A DNA stretch of 55,277 nt from Promethearchaeota archaeon (GTDB lineage Archaea > Asgardarchaeota > Lokiarchaeia > Sigyniarchaeales > SOKP01). This document shows positions 8,250 to 17,203 of the stretch, piece by piece; the stretch's first letter is position 1, and each line of letters opens with the position of its first letter. The DNA lies in NCBI GenBank assembly GCA_019057865.1, contig JAHLWP010000030.1, positions 1 to 55,277 of the forward strand. Reading direction: 5' to 3'. The position numbers were made by a program, and so were the translations under genes. The notes below the pieces were generated by a model. That model saw nothing but the letters and a program-made list of their open reading frames with translations, searched no databases and had not been told where the DNA came from.

Positions 8250-8402
8250 ATGCCTAAGGAAAATGAGGATTTAGATGTTAAATACCATGAAAAAATAGCT
8301 AAAGGTTGTTTTAATCAAACATGGGATTTAATTGCTAAAAAAGATGACAGAGATTATTTTTTTGAAGATTTAAATGGTGGTCAGTGGTTTGGCATGAAAT
8401 AA
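8250..8402 (+). CDS. Small 50-residue protein
   Basis: A short gene with a clear GGTGAT Shine-Dalgarno site 7 bases before its ATG. The product starts MPKENEDLDVKYHEKIAKGC and continues FNQTWDLIAKKD. The FNxTWDLhxKKDR pattern resembles a small uncharacterised bacterial/archaeal family in which that stretch continues into a longer helix; if so, this copy is shortened. It is convergent with the iolN-like gene. The function is unknown. Confidence 0.5.
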   Translation: MPKENEDLDVKYHEKIAKGCFNQTWDLIAKKDDRDYFFEDLNGGQWFGMK

Positions 8403-8433
8403 TTCACAATTTCATGATATTAATTTTTTTTTA

Positions 8434-9411
8434 TTAAGGTGGATATCTTAAATCATATATGCTTTTTCCCCCATTTAAAGGTCCTTTGATATATTTTTCA
8501 ACTTCTTTAGGGTTTCTCTGAGTAATACCCTCCACTGGTGGTAATTTCCCAGGAGGAAATATTTTCAAAATGTCATTGACTAATTTTTCTAGATAATCCA
8601 AAAGTGATTCGATCCCTGGTAGCCCTTTTTCTAGCGTTGCTTTGCTTGGGCACCCTACATTCCCCTCAGGATATGCAGTTACCTCTATTGGGCCAAATCC
8701 TACCTGTCCGTACCATTTTATAGGTCTTTGATAAATATTTCCAGCTTTATCGACATGACCTTCCGGCATCCAACTGATTGGTTCATTATCACATGCCTTA
8801 TCTAATTTAATCATTTCAGGAAATAATGCCAATGAAAATGACGTCTCTACTTCATCAGCATGTATGAAAGGAGTTTCAAATGGTCCTCCATGATCTTTAT
8901 CCATGCAATATTTTGGTATAGCATGATACCAATTCACATTACAGATTAACATTGGCAACTGATAATTCTTCGCAAACTCATGGATAGCAGAGGGAATAAC
9001 ATACTCTTGACCATGTCCATTTAACAAAATCATTTTCCTAAAACCCATATTCCAACAACCTGCCATCACAGCTCGCAACAAACCTTTAAAAATTTCCTCT
9101 GGTACAATAATTGAACCTGGCATTCCTATATGATGATAAGGATGGCTTCCATACCAAACAGGTTCAGCGACAGTACAACCTGTCTTTTGAGCTATTAATT
9201 CGGCCATCCTTGTGACCAAAAAAGTATCTTCTCCAATACAAGCAGCAGGGCCATGATTTTCAGTGGAACCAACTGGGATAATTATAACATCATTCTTTTT
9301 TAAACGTTCATTGATTTCTAAGATTGACATTGTCTGGAGATATATCCCATCAGGTAAATCAATATGTCCTCTGCACTTCCTATATTCAGGCGGTAAAATC
9401 CATTTGCTCAT
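8434..9411 (-). CDS. iolN: Creatininase-family hydrolase, IolN-like (3-dehydro-scyllo-inosose hydrolase)
   Basis: A 325-residue metal hydrolase of the creatininase fold. Metal-binding signatures visible are VGSTENHGP, GEDTF, the NGHGQE loop and the later DEVETS segment. The YGSHPYHHIGMPGS stretch is characteristic of the IolN subgroup, which opens the ring of diketo-inositol to 5-keto-gluconate in the Thermotoga-type inositol pathway. Its neighbours are an IolO-like epimerase and an IolM-like dehydrogenase, which strongly supports this assignment over a plain creatininase. The start ATG is preceded by GAGATGAT. It is divergent from iolO, sharing a promoter region of about 95 bp. Confidence 0.85.
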   Translation of the reverse strand: MSKWILPPEYRKCRGHIDLPDGIYLQTMSILEINERLKKNDVIIIPVGSTENHGPAACIGEDTFLVTRMAELIAQKTGCTVAEPVWYGSHPYHHIGMPGSIIVPEEIFKGLLRAVMAGCWNMGFRKMILLNGHGQEYVIPSAIHEFAKNYQLPMLICNVNWYHAIPKYCMDKDHGGPFETPFIHADEVETSFSLALFPEMIKLDKACDNEPISWMPEGHVDKAGNIYQRPIKWYGQVGFGPIEVTAYPEGNVGCPSKATLEKGLPGIESLLDYLEKLVNDILKIFPPGKLPPVEGITQRNPKEVEKYIKGPLNGGKSIYDLRYPP

Positions 9412-9507
9412 TTTTAAAAATCATCTCAATTAAAATGAATTGTAATAATTATCAAAGGGGTACATATATGTTAAACTTTTTAATCATCATATATAATTAT
9501 ATATTAT

Positions 9508-10320
9508 ATGCGATTGAGTATTGTATCTACTCTTAACGAATCCAAACACAATCAAGAAGAAATAATTAAAAAATTCTCTGCTGTATGTAATTTTTTAAAG
9601 CCATTAGATTATGATGGAGTTGAATTAAGTTTATTAGAACCAGAAAAAATTGATGTTAAAAAGATAGATGAAATTAAAGATTCTTATGAAATGGAAATAC
9701 CAGCACTGGGAACAGGGAATACTTTTATTCGGTTTGGTTATTCGCTAGGTCATATTGATGAATCAATGAGGAGAAAAGCAATTGAAAGAGTTGAGAAATA
9801 TGTTGAATTTGCCCGTGAAGTACAATCAAAAGTTATTATTGGATTAATTAGGGGACGTTATAGTTTTGAAAGTAGTCAAAAAAAAGAGAAAATAAATATT
9901 AAATCATCGTTAAAAGAATGTTGTAGGTTAGCAGAAAATAACAATGTAGAATTATTATTCGAACCTATAAATCGATTTGAGAGTGATTCTTATAATACAA
10001 TCTCAGAATCAATAGAATTAATAAAAGAGATAGGTTCTAATAACTTAAGATTATTAGTTGATTCTTATCACATTTATTTGGAAGAGGATCCTGGTTTTAT
10101 TTGGGATTATTTAAAAGAGATTGCTCATTATGTTTCTCATATTCATTTAGCTGATTGTACACGTAGAGCTCCTGGTACAGGACATTTTGATTTTAGAATT
10201 TTTTTAAATATTTTTAAAAATGCAGGTTATAATGGGTTTGCATCAATTGAAACTATTATGAAACCCTCATTTGAGGAAGTCGCTAGAGAATCCTCTGAAT
10301 ATCTAAGTTTAATTCTATAG
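9508..10320 (+). CDS. iolO: TIM-barrel epimerase, IolO-like (5-keto-L-gluconate epimerase)
   Basis: A 270-residue xylose-isomerase-like TIM barrel. Metal and substrate residues appear in the usual order: Glu in LLFEPINRFE, Asp in LLVDSYH, His in HIHLADC, and Glu in ASIET near the end. The APGTGHFDFR segment matches the IolO group, which converts 5-keto-L-gluconate to D-tagaturonate after ring opening. It is divergent from the iolN-like gene and convergent with the iolM-like gene, with only 5 bp between stops. Related sugar isomerases share the fold, so the exact substrate rests on context. Confidence 0.82.
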   Translation: MRLSIVSTLNESKHNQEEIIKKFSAVCNFLKPLDYDGVELSLLEPEKIDVKKIDEIKDSYEMEIPALGTGNTFIRFGYSLGHIDESMRRKAIERVEKYVEFAREVQSKVIIGLIRGRYSFESSQKKEKINIKSSLKECCRLAENNNVELLFEPINRFESDSYNTISESIELIKEIGSNNLRLLVDSYHIYLEEDPGFIWDYLKEIAHYVSHIHLADCTRRAPGTGHFDFRIFLNIFKNAGYNGFASIETIMKPSFEEVARESSEYLSLIL

Positions 10321-10325
10321 AATAT

Positions 10326-11533
10326 TTAACTTATTTTAATAGAAATCTTACAATTTTCTTTATCAGTTTGCAAGAGTTTGAGATGTTCAGGTACTTCATT
10401 AAGGGAGATTTCTTTTGTGATTATTGGAGTTAAATCCATTCCAGTTGCCATACAATTTATCACATTTGGAAAATTACCATGCCCCGAATGACCTTGAGAT
10501 CCTACGATGCGAGCTCTCCTTACTTGGAAGTATTCACCACAAACAGGCATTTTTTGTTCTGTTCTAGCAACAATAACCACCGTACTATTAACTGATTTAC
10601 ATTCCCATATTGCATTTTGTATATCATCTGTAACAATATCAGGTAATCCCGTAGCTTCAAGATATAGGGCAGCTCCCTCATTATCAGTATATAGTTTTGT
10701 TGCTTCAACAAAATCTTCTTTTAAAGGGTTGATCACATAATCAGCACCCAATTTTTTCGCTAACGATGCTCGATTTTCTTCTGGTTCTGAGACAATACAT
10801 ATAGCAGCTCCAGCGGTTTTTAAAATTTTAACTGCTGCTAAACCAATAGGACCAGCTCCCAAAATAACCACATTTTCACCTGGTCGAATTCCGCCCCCTC
10901 TTTCTATAACGGCATTGTAAGCAACTGAAGTTGGTTCTACTAAACTACCAATTTTAAAAATATCATCATATTTTTGTTCTAATTTTTTCAAACTCCAGCA
11001 TAATTTTGCTGGTACAGCAATGTATTCAGCATATGCACCATCAATAGAAAAACCAATTTCCTGTAATCGCTCACAATGGTTTGGATAGCCATCACAACAA
11101 GGTTTACATTCGCCACACCAAACCATTTCTTCTACAGTAACCGGTTCTCCTACTTCATAAAGTTTACCAGTTCTTTTATTAATTGCTTGACTACCAACTT
11201 CAACAATTTCACCTGCAAATTCATGTCCAAGGGTGACAGGGAAAGCTGTTAAACCAGGATAATAAATGTATCCATCATCATATGCTTGAGCCATATGTAC
11301 ATCAGAACCGCATATTATGGTCTTGAAAGTTTTCTTTCAAGAATTCCACATCTTTTGACCTTAATTAAAACCTCTTTAGGATTGGGTTTAGGCTTTTCCT
11401 TATCAATAACTTTAACAAAGGGAAATTTCCATACTTGTGACCCTAGATATGTTAATTTTTCATCAATATCCTTTGGTCCAGGTTTAAAGGATGGTTTTGG
11501 TTCCCATTTTGCGGATATTTCTATGGCTTTCAT
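10326..11533 (-). CDS. iolM: Zn-dependent dehydrogenase, IolM-like (scyllo-inosose 3-dehydrogenase), interrupted by a 29-nt putative intron
   Basis: Medium-chain zinc alcohol dehydrogenase of the IolM type; the family oxidises keto-inositol with NAD. Exon 1 is 11344-11533 and exon 2 is 10326-11314. Joined, they give exactly 393 codons (392 residues). The first part (MKAIEISAKWEPKPSFKPGP) is the long N-terminus typical of IolM. Isoleucine 64 is split by the intron, and catalytic Cys65 follows at once (CGICGSDVHM). Further landmarks are the zinc histidine in LGHEF, the structural zinc cluster CGECKPC and CDGYPNHC, and the NAD loop GAGPIGLAA. Without removal of 11315-11343 the frame ends after CGI plus eight residues, and the catalytic domain is lost. 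Confidence 0.85.
11315..11343 (-). other. Putative BHB intron in a protein-coding gene (iolM)
   Basis: These 29 bases break the iolM frame. On the minus strand the order is: 5' helix strand GTGG, bulge AAT, stem TCTTGAAAG, loop AAAA, stem CTTTCAAGA, helix strand CCAT, bulge AAT. GTGG/CCAT gives three Watson-Crick pairs and one G-U pair. Cutting after AA in each bulge joins TGT GGA A to TA TGC GGT and restores Cys-Gly-Ile-Cys-Gly-Ser. The outer helix is short (2 bp). Alternatives are an inserted hairpin element with a 3-bp AAT target duplication, or a disabling insertion. Confidence 0.7.
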
Positions 11534-11681
11534 TTCTTTTTTATATCAACTCCATAATCAATTATGGTAATTAATAATATACTTCTTTTAAGTTAAACCT
11601 TTATAGCATAGTAATCCAACAAATACTTAAAAAAAATAGGAATTAGAATATAAAATTACCAAAAATAGAGATAATAGTATT

Positions 11682-14531
11682 TTAAATATTCCTATAATAA
11701 TCTCTAAACTTATTTATCAAAGAAACAGCATTTTTTCCATTGTCATTTAAGTAGTATTTAGTAGGGTTAGCCTTAGATCTTGTTCCACGAATAATTCCTA
11801 CATATTGTCTCATTACATCATATCTCCTACTAAAGAAACTTATTATAGATGACTTATCCTTATATTCTAAATATTCCTTTAAACTGATATTGGTAGCATC
11901 ACGTCCTGACTTTGATATCTCATAAATTGCAATTAAAAACTTCATAAAACCATCAGTATCTAAAGTGGGTTTAATTAAAGGGTTTCTAATTGCAGAATCT
12001 ACACAATCAATAGGCGCAAATTCTCTGGTAACACGATTATAATCGTTAAAGACTTGTCTTACATTATTTTTATGATCATAAATTTCATTCAATAAAGGAA
12101 TAAATTTATTATGATGAAGAATTCTATGACAATTTGAACAAATATATCCTCCCTCTTCTTTTTCTATGATTCGGATAATTTCAGAGCATGGAAGATAGTA
12201 TACCTTACTAATGTTAACTGTTTTCGTTTCTTCATTTTTATGATGATAAGTGAATGCGGGTAAATGTTTGCTTATTCTGAATTCTCCACAAGTATGACAA
12301 AATTCTCCATAAAAATATTCTATAATATATCTTTTTTTTAGATATCTAGCAATTGCATCTCTTATCCCTGCTTTGGTGTTTGGGGTTAATCTTGTAGTCT
12401 CACGAAAATTGTCTACTGAAATCCTAATAAGTGCATGAATTAGCTCAGGGGGATAAGAAAAGATATCTTTCCAATTTATAATATATTTAAAATATCCGTA
12501 ATATTTATCTTCTAAAATACGATGATGATTTCTACATATAAGAACCACGTGTTCCGATTCCATTAACTTAATTATCAATTCTAAGAAATGTGGATTAGAC
12601 AAATTTTTAGTAAATAGCTCGTATAGCTTTGAAGCAGTAAAATTATTATCCTTCTCACCAGAAGTGTGGTGAAATTCTAATGCTGTTAGTCTTGAAATAT
12701 CAGTATTTATAATTAATCCTTCTTTTTGGCATTGGGGACACTTACTTTTCCCGTTTTTAAAATATTTACCATTATAAATATTTTTTATGGCAAATAATTT
12801 TAATTTACTTCCAATAATTCTTCGTAAATCTTTTTCTTTTTTCATTCTTTGTTTGTCTGTAAGACTTTCTTCTTTTGCTCGATATGCTCTAGGTGGAAAA
12901 AGATCAAAGTATTTTTCTCTTAAAAAATCGTAAATTTCTCTTATAGAAAAAACAAAACGATATTTTTGAAGTAAATTAATACCATTTTCTTTTAAAAAGT
13001 CAACTAAAGGTTTTATATATACACGTGCCCCAATCTTTTTATGGACCTTACTTGTATTGGCCAATAATTTAATTATTTCAGCTAAATCGGAAAAGAATTT
13101 GATAAATACATCTCGATATTGAGTTACCATATTACGTAGTGAATTAATATCTTTTTTAAAATTGTCTCCAAAATATTCTTTAAAAAATTCTGAAAAAATA
13201 TTCTCCTCTAGTTTTAAAATTAGTTCGGATGTTTCAATCTCTGTATTCTTTATCAATTTGAAAAAATATAAAGAAATAATCAGTCTAATCCTTTTAAACC
13301 CATATATTGCTAATTCCATTCTTGGATATAACTGTTCAAAATATGTTTTGTAGTACCTATTGACACTACTAGGTATTATGTTAGCCAATTTAGCTATCTG
13401 TCTTGTACTAATTTTGGGTACATTTTTGTCTATAAGAGCTACGGTGTAAATGATCGTGCTGGCAATTACTTTAAGATTTACGTTTTTAGGAATATAGAAT
13501 TCATTATTTTCTGCCCTTGAAATGAAATCATCTAATATTTCTATGGATTTTGACCAAATAAACTCTTTTTGGTCTGTTGTACCATCGATTAAATCATATA
13601 ACTTTTTTAAATTATTAATTAATTTCTGTTTAAAATGAGGTATCGAGATAGAAAGTACCATCGTGGTTTCTTTATCTTTTATTGCAACTTGTATATCTTC
13701 TCTTTTTAATTCTCTGCATAAACCAGCTTCTAAAAATTCATGATAAGCTGAAAAAAGCTCAAATGCAGATATCCCTTGCGTTAATATTTCGGGGGCTTTT
13801 CCCAATAGTAAAGTAAAAGTTCCGACGTGGAGGATCTTATCGTATTCTTCTTTAAGTATTGAAAGAGATCTATTTTGTATTAGAGATGCGCTTCCTTTTT
13901 TATCTCTTGAAACTTGAATTTCATTTAAATACTCTTTTAACCAAATCTGGATAAAATTTCGTACTTCATCGGAAAATGGACGCAATTCTTCGGGATTATG
14001 AAATATTTCGGATTTTTTGCGGAGATTTTGCAGGAAATTGGTATATTCCCCTGCAATTTTTTTTAACCCCGAACGCAACTTCTCATGAGGCTTTTTTGAG
14101 GATTTCTCATTTTGAAGGGATTTTCTCTGCTTTCTACTCAGTAATTTCATGTAGCTCCTTGATAATCCGTCCATATAATTTGAAACAATTTGGGCCCCTC
14201 TTCCTAGAGGAGCACAATACATCCAACCACTAATGAAAACCTTAAGACTATTAGGGGCTTTTATTTTGATTAAGTTTATCACACTTTCTGGAGGGAGGGC
14301 TGAGACATCAAATAAGCAAGCATTTATTGCTTGGATAAAACTTCCGATAAACTCATCAACGAAAATCAAGGAAATTTTGTGTTTCGAACATTTTGGATAT
14401 TTTTGAAATCCAAGGAAACCGAATTTCAAAGGTTTGACCTTTTCAAGATGCTTGCATCCAAAATGTGGACAAATTGCGATCCGATCTTCTTCAACCGTTT
14501 TTCTGCTTACTTGGTCGTGTCTCTCGATCAT
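11682..14531 (-). CDS. Large TFB-like/HNH-like zinc protein
   Basis: A 949-residue protein I cannot assign to a named family. Near the N-terminus is a Cys/His cluster (CPHFGCKH, later KCSKHK). Around residues 340-405 is a helical stretch ending in a helix-turn-helix-like motif (TRQIAKLANIIPSSVNRYYK) that resembles the second cyclin repeat of TFB/TFIIB. Two HNH-like zinc modules follow: CPQC ... FHHTSGEKDN ... CRNHHRIL (about 600-665), and CHTCG ... YHHKNE ... CSNCHRILHH (about 745-805). The last 100 residues may hold another winged helix. It overlaps its upstream partner by 4 bp (ATGA), so the two are co-translated. The layout suggests a DNA-binding nuclease or selfish element; no activity is shown. 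Confidence 0.75.
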   Translation of the reverse strand: MIERHDQVSRKTVEEDRIAICPHFGCKHLEKVKPLKFGFLGFQKYPKCSKHKISLIFVDEFIGSFIQAINACLFDVSALPPESVINLIKIKAPNSLKVFISGWMYCAPLGRGAQIVSNYMDGLSRSYMKLLSRKQRKSLQNEKSSKKPHEKLRSGLKKIAGEYTNFLQNLRKKSEIFHNPEELRPFSDEVRNFIQIWLKEYLNEIQVSRDKKGSASLIQNRSLSILKEEYDKILHVGTFTLLLGKAPEILTQGISAFELFSAYHEFLEAGLCRELKREDIQVAIKDKETTMVLSISIPHFKQKLINNLKKLYDLIDGTTDQKEFIWSKSIEILDDFISRAENNEFYIPKNVNLKVIASTIIYTVALIDKNVPKISTRQIAKLANIIPSSVNRYYKTYFEQLYPRMELAIYGFKRIRLIISLYFFKLIKNTEIETSELILKLEENIFSEFFKEYFGDNFKKDINSLRNMVTQYRDVFIKFFSDLAEIIKLLANTSKVHKKIGARVYIKPLVDFLKENGINLLQKYRFVFSIREIYDFLREKYFDLFPPRAYRAKEESLTDKQRMKKEKDLRRIIGSKLKLFAIKNIYNGKYFKNGKSKCPQCQKEGLIINTDISRLTALEFHHTSGEKDNNFTASKLYELFTKNLSNPHFLELIIKLMESEHVVLICRNHHRILEDKYYGYFKYIINWKDIFSYPPELIHALIRISVDNFRETTRLTPNTKAGIRDAIARYLKKRYIIEYFYGEFCHTCGEFRISKHLPAFTYHHKNEETKTVNISKVYYLPCSEIIRIIEKEEGGYICSNCHRILHHNKFIPLLNEIYDHKNNVRQVFNDYNRVTREFAPIDCVDSAIRNPLIKPTLDTDGFMKFLIAIYEISKSGRDATNISLKEYLEYKDKSSIISFFSRRYDVMRQYVGIIRGTRSKANPTKYYLNDNGKNAVSLINKFRDYYRNI

Positions 14532-15196
14532 CCGGTGATTCTCACCCTTTCCTTCTTTTTCTTTGCTTCGAATTGATCCTCATCATTTAATTCGAGTAAA
14601 CTTGATAATTCTAGTTTTAGTTTGGAGTAACTCTCTTTCAGTTCTCTATAGAAATCTGAAAATAATGAAAAAAATGTACCTTGACTGCTACATAAAATAT
14701 CTGCAATTTTAATCACAACATTTAATAATCGGAAATGATGATGAATTTCAAATTCTGAAAGAACATGAAGTACTTTCCAAATTTCACCACTGAGATATTT
14801 AATCTCTTTCAAGAGGTCTATTTCAAAACGATTTGGTTGAGTTTTAACCTTTCTAAATAGAATTTTTATCTTTTTATCTACTGTCTCCTGTTCTACACCA
14901 ATCATTTCCAGTAAAGATATATATCGAGAAAATAATGAGGAGAGTTTGGATTCCCATTTCAAAATTGGGTCTTTTTTAAGGATGTTGTGGGTCTCTTGAG
15001 ATTTTGAAAATCTAAATCGAATTATAGCTTTTTTATAGTTAAGAAAGGAGCGTAATTGCCTTGAAAGTTCACTTATATGTTCAGAACCTTCAATTGAATA
15101 CCACTCAAGAAATTCCAAATCATCTTCATAATCTAAAGGGGAACTATTGCTAAAAGAATAATTAAGACCATTGAAATTATTACAACTCTTTGTCAT
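14528..15196 (-). CDS. Helical partner of the TFB/HNH-like protein
   Basis: A 222-residue, mostly alpha-helical protein rich in Leu, Lys, Glu and Ser, with heptad-like stretches near residues 60-130 and 175-205 and a basic C-terminus (EAKKKKERVRITG). No known domain is recognised. The start ATG at 15196 is followed by MTKSCNNFNG. It overlaps the 949-residue gene by 4 bp, which makes a two-gene operon that lies alone between two iolM-related segments. Confidence 0.6.
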   Translation of the reverse strand: MTKSCNNFNGLNYSFSNSSPLDYEDDLEFLEWYSIEGSEHISELSRQLRSFLNYKKAIIRFRFSKSQETHNILKKDPILKWESKLSSLFSRYISLLEMIGVEQETVDKKIKILFRKVKTQPNRFEIDLLKEIKYLSGEIWKVLHVLSEFEIHHHFRLLNVVIKIADILCSSQGTFFSLFSDFYRELKESYSKLKLELSSLLELNDEDQFEAKKKKERVRITG

Positions 15197-15531
15197 AATA
15201 ACATATTTTCTTCGTTATATTTAAATAAAAAAAGAGTTAGATTTTTCTAGTTATTCACACAAAAACTTGTTTGACGGCAATTTGCACTCAATTCTAAAAA
15301 ATCATTCATTTCCTTACAGATCGAATATAGATTTTTTTAGTGTTTTGTCATCAGGGATCATTTACCCTCCACAATTTAATTTTTTATATATTATTTAAAG
15401 AGATTTTATTCATAAAAACTGGATAAGTTGGAGGATTTATCTCAAAACGAGTAAAATTCTTTATAATCTTCTTTGTTTAATTTAGTTATCAAATCATCGA
15501 AAGTATGATGAAGGATGATTTCTCAATTGAA
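15197..15531. other. Non-coding spacer upstream of the HNH element
   Basis: This 335-bp AT-rich stretch lies between the truncated iolM copy and the 222-residue gene. Only ORFs of about 20 codons are seen. It presumably contains the promoter of the two-gene element and the boundary where iolM homology ends; no inverted terminal repeat is evident. Confidence 0.4.
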
Positions 15532-15759
15532 CTATATTTTATTTACTAAACCATACATAGCAAATTGAATCCCACATCTTTTTACTTTGATTAACACTTC
15601 ATTGGACTTAATTTGGGGTCTATCTTTATCAACAATTTTAACTGTTGGATTTCTCCAAACTTGAGAACCTAAATATGTTAATTTTCCATTAATATCTTTA
15701 GAACTGGGTTTATATTCAGGTTTGGGATCCCATACAGCCGATAATTCAACAGCTTTCAT
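15532..15759 (-). pseudogene. Truncated IolM-like N-terminus (exon-1 equivalent)
   Basis: Encodes 64 residues clearly related (about 60% identical) to exon 1 of the iolM gene at 11533: MKAVELSAVWDPKPEYKPSS ... KLTYLGSQVWR ... VLIKVKRCGI. It then runs 11 unrelated residues to a stop. Homology ends exactly at the CGI triplet, which is the putative intron position in the intact gene. No second half follows; the HNH-type element lies downstream instead. It is either a remnant of a second iolM cut by insertion or deletion, or the first exon of a gene whose continuation is elsewhere. Confidence 0.7.
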
Positions 15760-15836
15760 TTTTGATGATTTTATTATATTAGATTTTTCTAACTACTATA
15801 TATGTAATAAAAGATAAAAAAAATAAAATAATTTAT

Positions 15837-17042
15837 TTATTCCTTACTTTTCTCTTTCAAGAAGAATACTATTATTAAAGCTATAACAAGCAAAATTGCT
15901 TGTATTAATAGAGCAGGCCAATAATCATTATTTATTTTGACATCTTCAAGGCTAAGAATAAATAGAATTCCTCCTATTTGCCCGACCATCATCAACATTC
16001 CAGTAGAGCTTGCTTCTGGCACAGGTTTTGTTATGTCGACAGCATATTCTAAACCCACTGGACCCGCTGAAAGTAAGCCGAATCCTAGTAGAAATCCAAA
16101 CGCAAGTAACATTGTCTCATCATGTGTGCAAGTAATTATAAATAGAGAAACTGTTGCTATAAAAAGAGATATTATTAGTAAGATTTTACGCTTTTTGTAT
16201 TTGTCTGATAATGTAGACATTATAACACATCCTACGATTCCTCCTAATAGCATTAGAGCACCTAACATTCCTGCAAAATCAGTGTCATACCCTCTCGGTT
16301 CTACTATACCTTCAATATATGTGGTAATGGTGTTAAAAATCCCTAGACCCAAGAAAAAAAGAATAAATAGCATAATGAAGTGTTTATTTGTAAACAATTT
16401 CCTTAGACCTTCAGACATTAATACTTTTTCTTCTATTACCTCTCTTGAAGGAGGAGTTGGCGGCTTATCTTTCACAAATACCACAAAAAGTATCACTGTT
16501 ATCAGGGATATAATACCATAAATAAGTAGCATTGGTAATAAATCATCTCCAGAAACAAGTATTGGAGTAATAAACATACCGAGTGCAATCCCCAGAAATT
16601 GAGAGATTAATGCAATTCCCGTAGCTGTTGTTCTTTCATTTTCAGGAAACCAATTAGCTGATAATTTTGTGACTGCGTTTAAAATAAAAGGTTGTCCTAA
16701 GCCAATTCCTATTTGAAATAACAACACAAGTAAATAATCCTCAAATGCAAAAAATCTAAGTAGACCGAAGATACCTGCAATTATAGCTCCTATTCCCGCC
16801 CCTATCCTAAACCCAAATCTATCAATCATCCAAGCTGCTAAGAAAGTTACTGGAATATATACTACCATGAAACTCATTGCCAACAAGTCTATAAAAAGTT
16901 CATCAACCTCATAAAAAGTTGCAGCAACACTTCTAACAGGAGCAAAACTTATCCATAAAATTTGCAATGATATGTTTACTAGCATAAAAAGCAATAGAAC
17001 TACCCAGCGAAATCCATAAACTTCTACATTTTCTTTACTCAT
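15837..17042 (-). CDS. MFS transporter
   Basis: A 401-residue major facilitator superfamily protein with about 12 hydrophobic segments. Diagnostic features are the loop after helix 2 (AAWMIDRFGFRIG), the helix-5-like region GIALISQFLGIALGM, and the cytoplasmic loop between the two halves (PTPPSREVIEEKV). The second half repeats the pattern (GCVIMSTLSDKYKKRK). The overall look is of the FLVCR/organic-solute type. Its place between iolM-like sequence and a Zn-dehydrogenase suggests uptake of inositol or a related sugar or acid, but the substrate cannot be read from sequence. Confidence 0.85.
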   Translation of the reverse strand: MSKENVEVYGFRWVVLLLFMLVNISLQILWISFAPVRSVAATFYEVDELFIDLLAMSFMVVYIPVTFLAAWMIDRFGFRIGAGIGAIIAGIFGLLRFFAFEDYLLVLLFQIGIGLGQPFILNAVTKLSANWFPENERTTATGIALISQFLGIALGMFITPILVSGDDLLPMLLIYGIISLITVILFVVFVKDKPPTPPSREVIEEKVLMSEGLRKLFTNKHFIMLFILFFLGLGIFNTITTYIEGIVEPRGYDTDFAGMLGALMLLGGIVGCVIMSTLSDKYKKRKILLIISLFIATVSLFIITCTHDETMLLAFGFLLGFGLLSAGPVGLEYAVDITKPVPEASSTGMLMMVGQIGGILFILSLEDVKINNDYWPALLIQAILLVIALIIVFFLKEKSKE

Positions 17043-17203
17043 ATAATCAACAATTTTATTGATTAATTGATTTTTTTTTATTAATATTTCAAGATCAATT
17101 TATACTAATTTAAATCTTTAATTTAAAATCTATAATATTACAAATAAATTATAATTGTGAGAGATAATTTCTATATATAAAAGATTCTTTTAAGGCGATT
17201 TAT

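Noticed and set aside
15241..15320. Short minus-strand ORF MNDFLELSANCRQTSFCVNN resembling a nitroreductase start
   Set aside because: Only 20 codons with no continuation; the likeness is too short to count.
15937..16521. 194-codon plus-strand ORF inside the MFS transporter
   Set aside because: Antisense shadow; the composition is that of a reversed membrane protein, and the transporter frame is clearly real.
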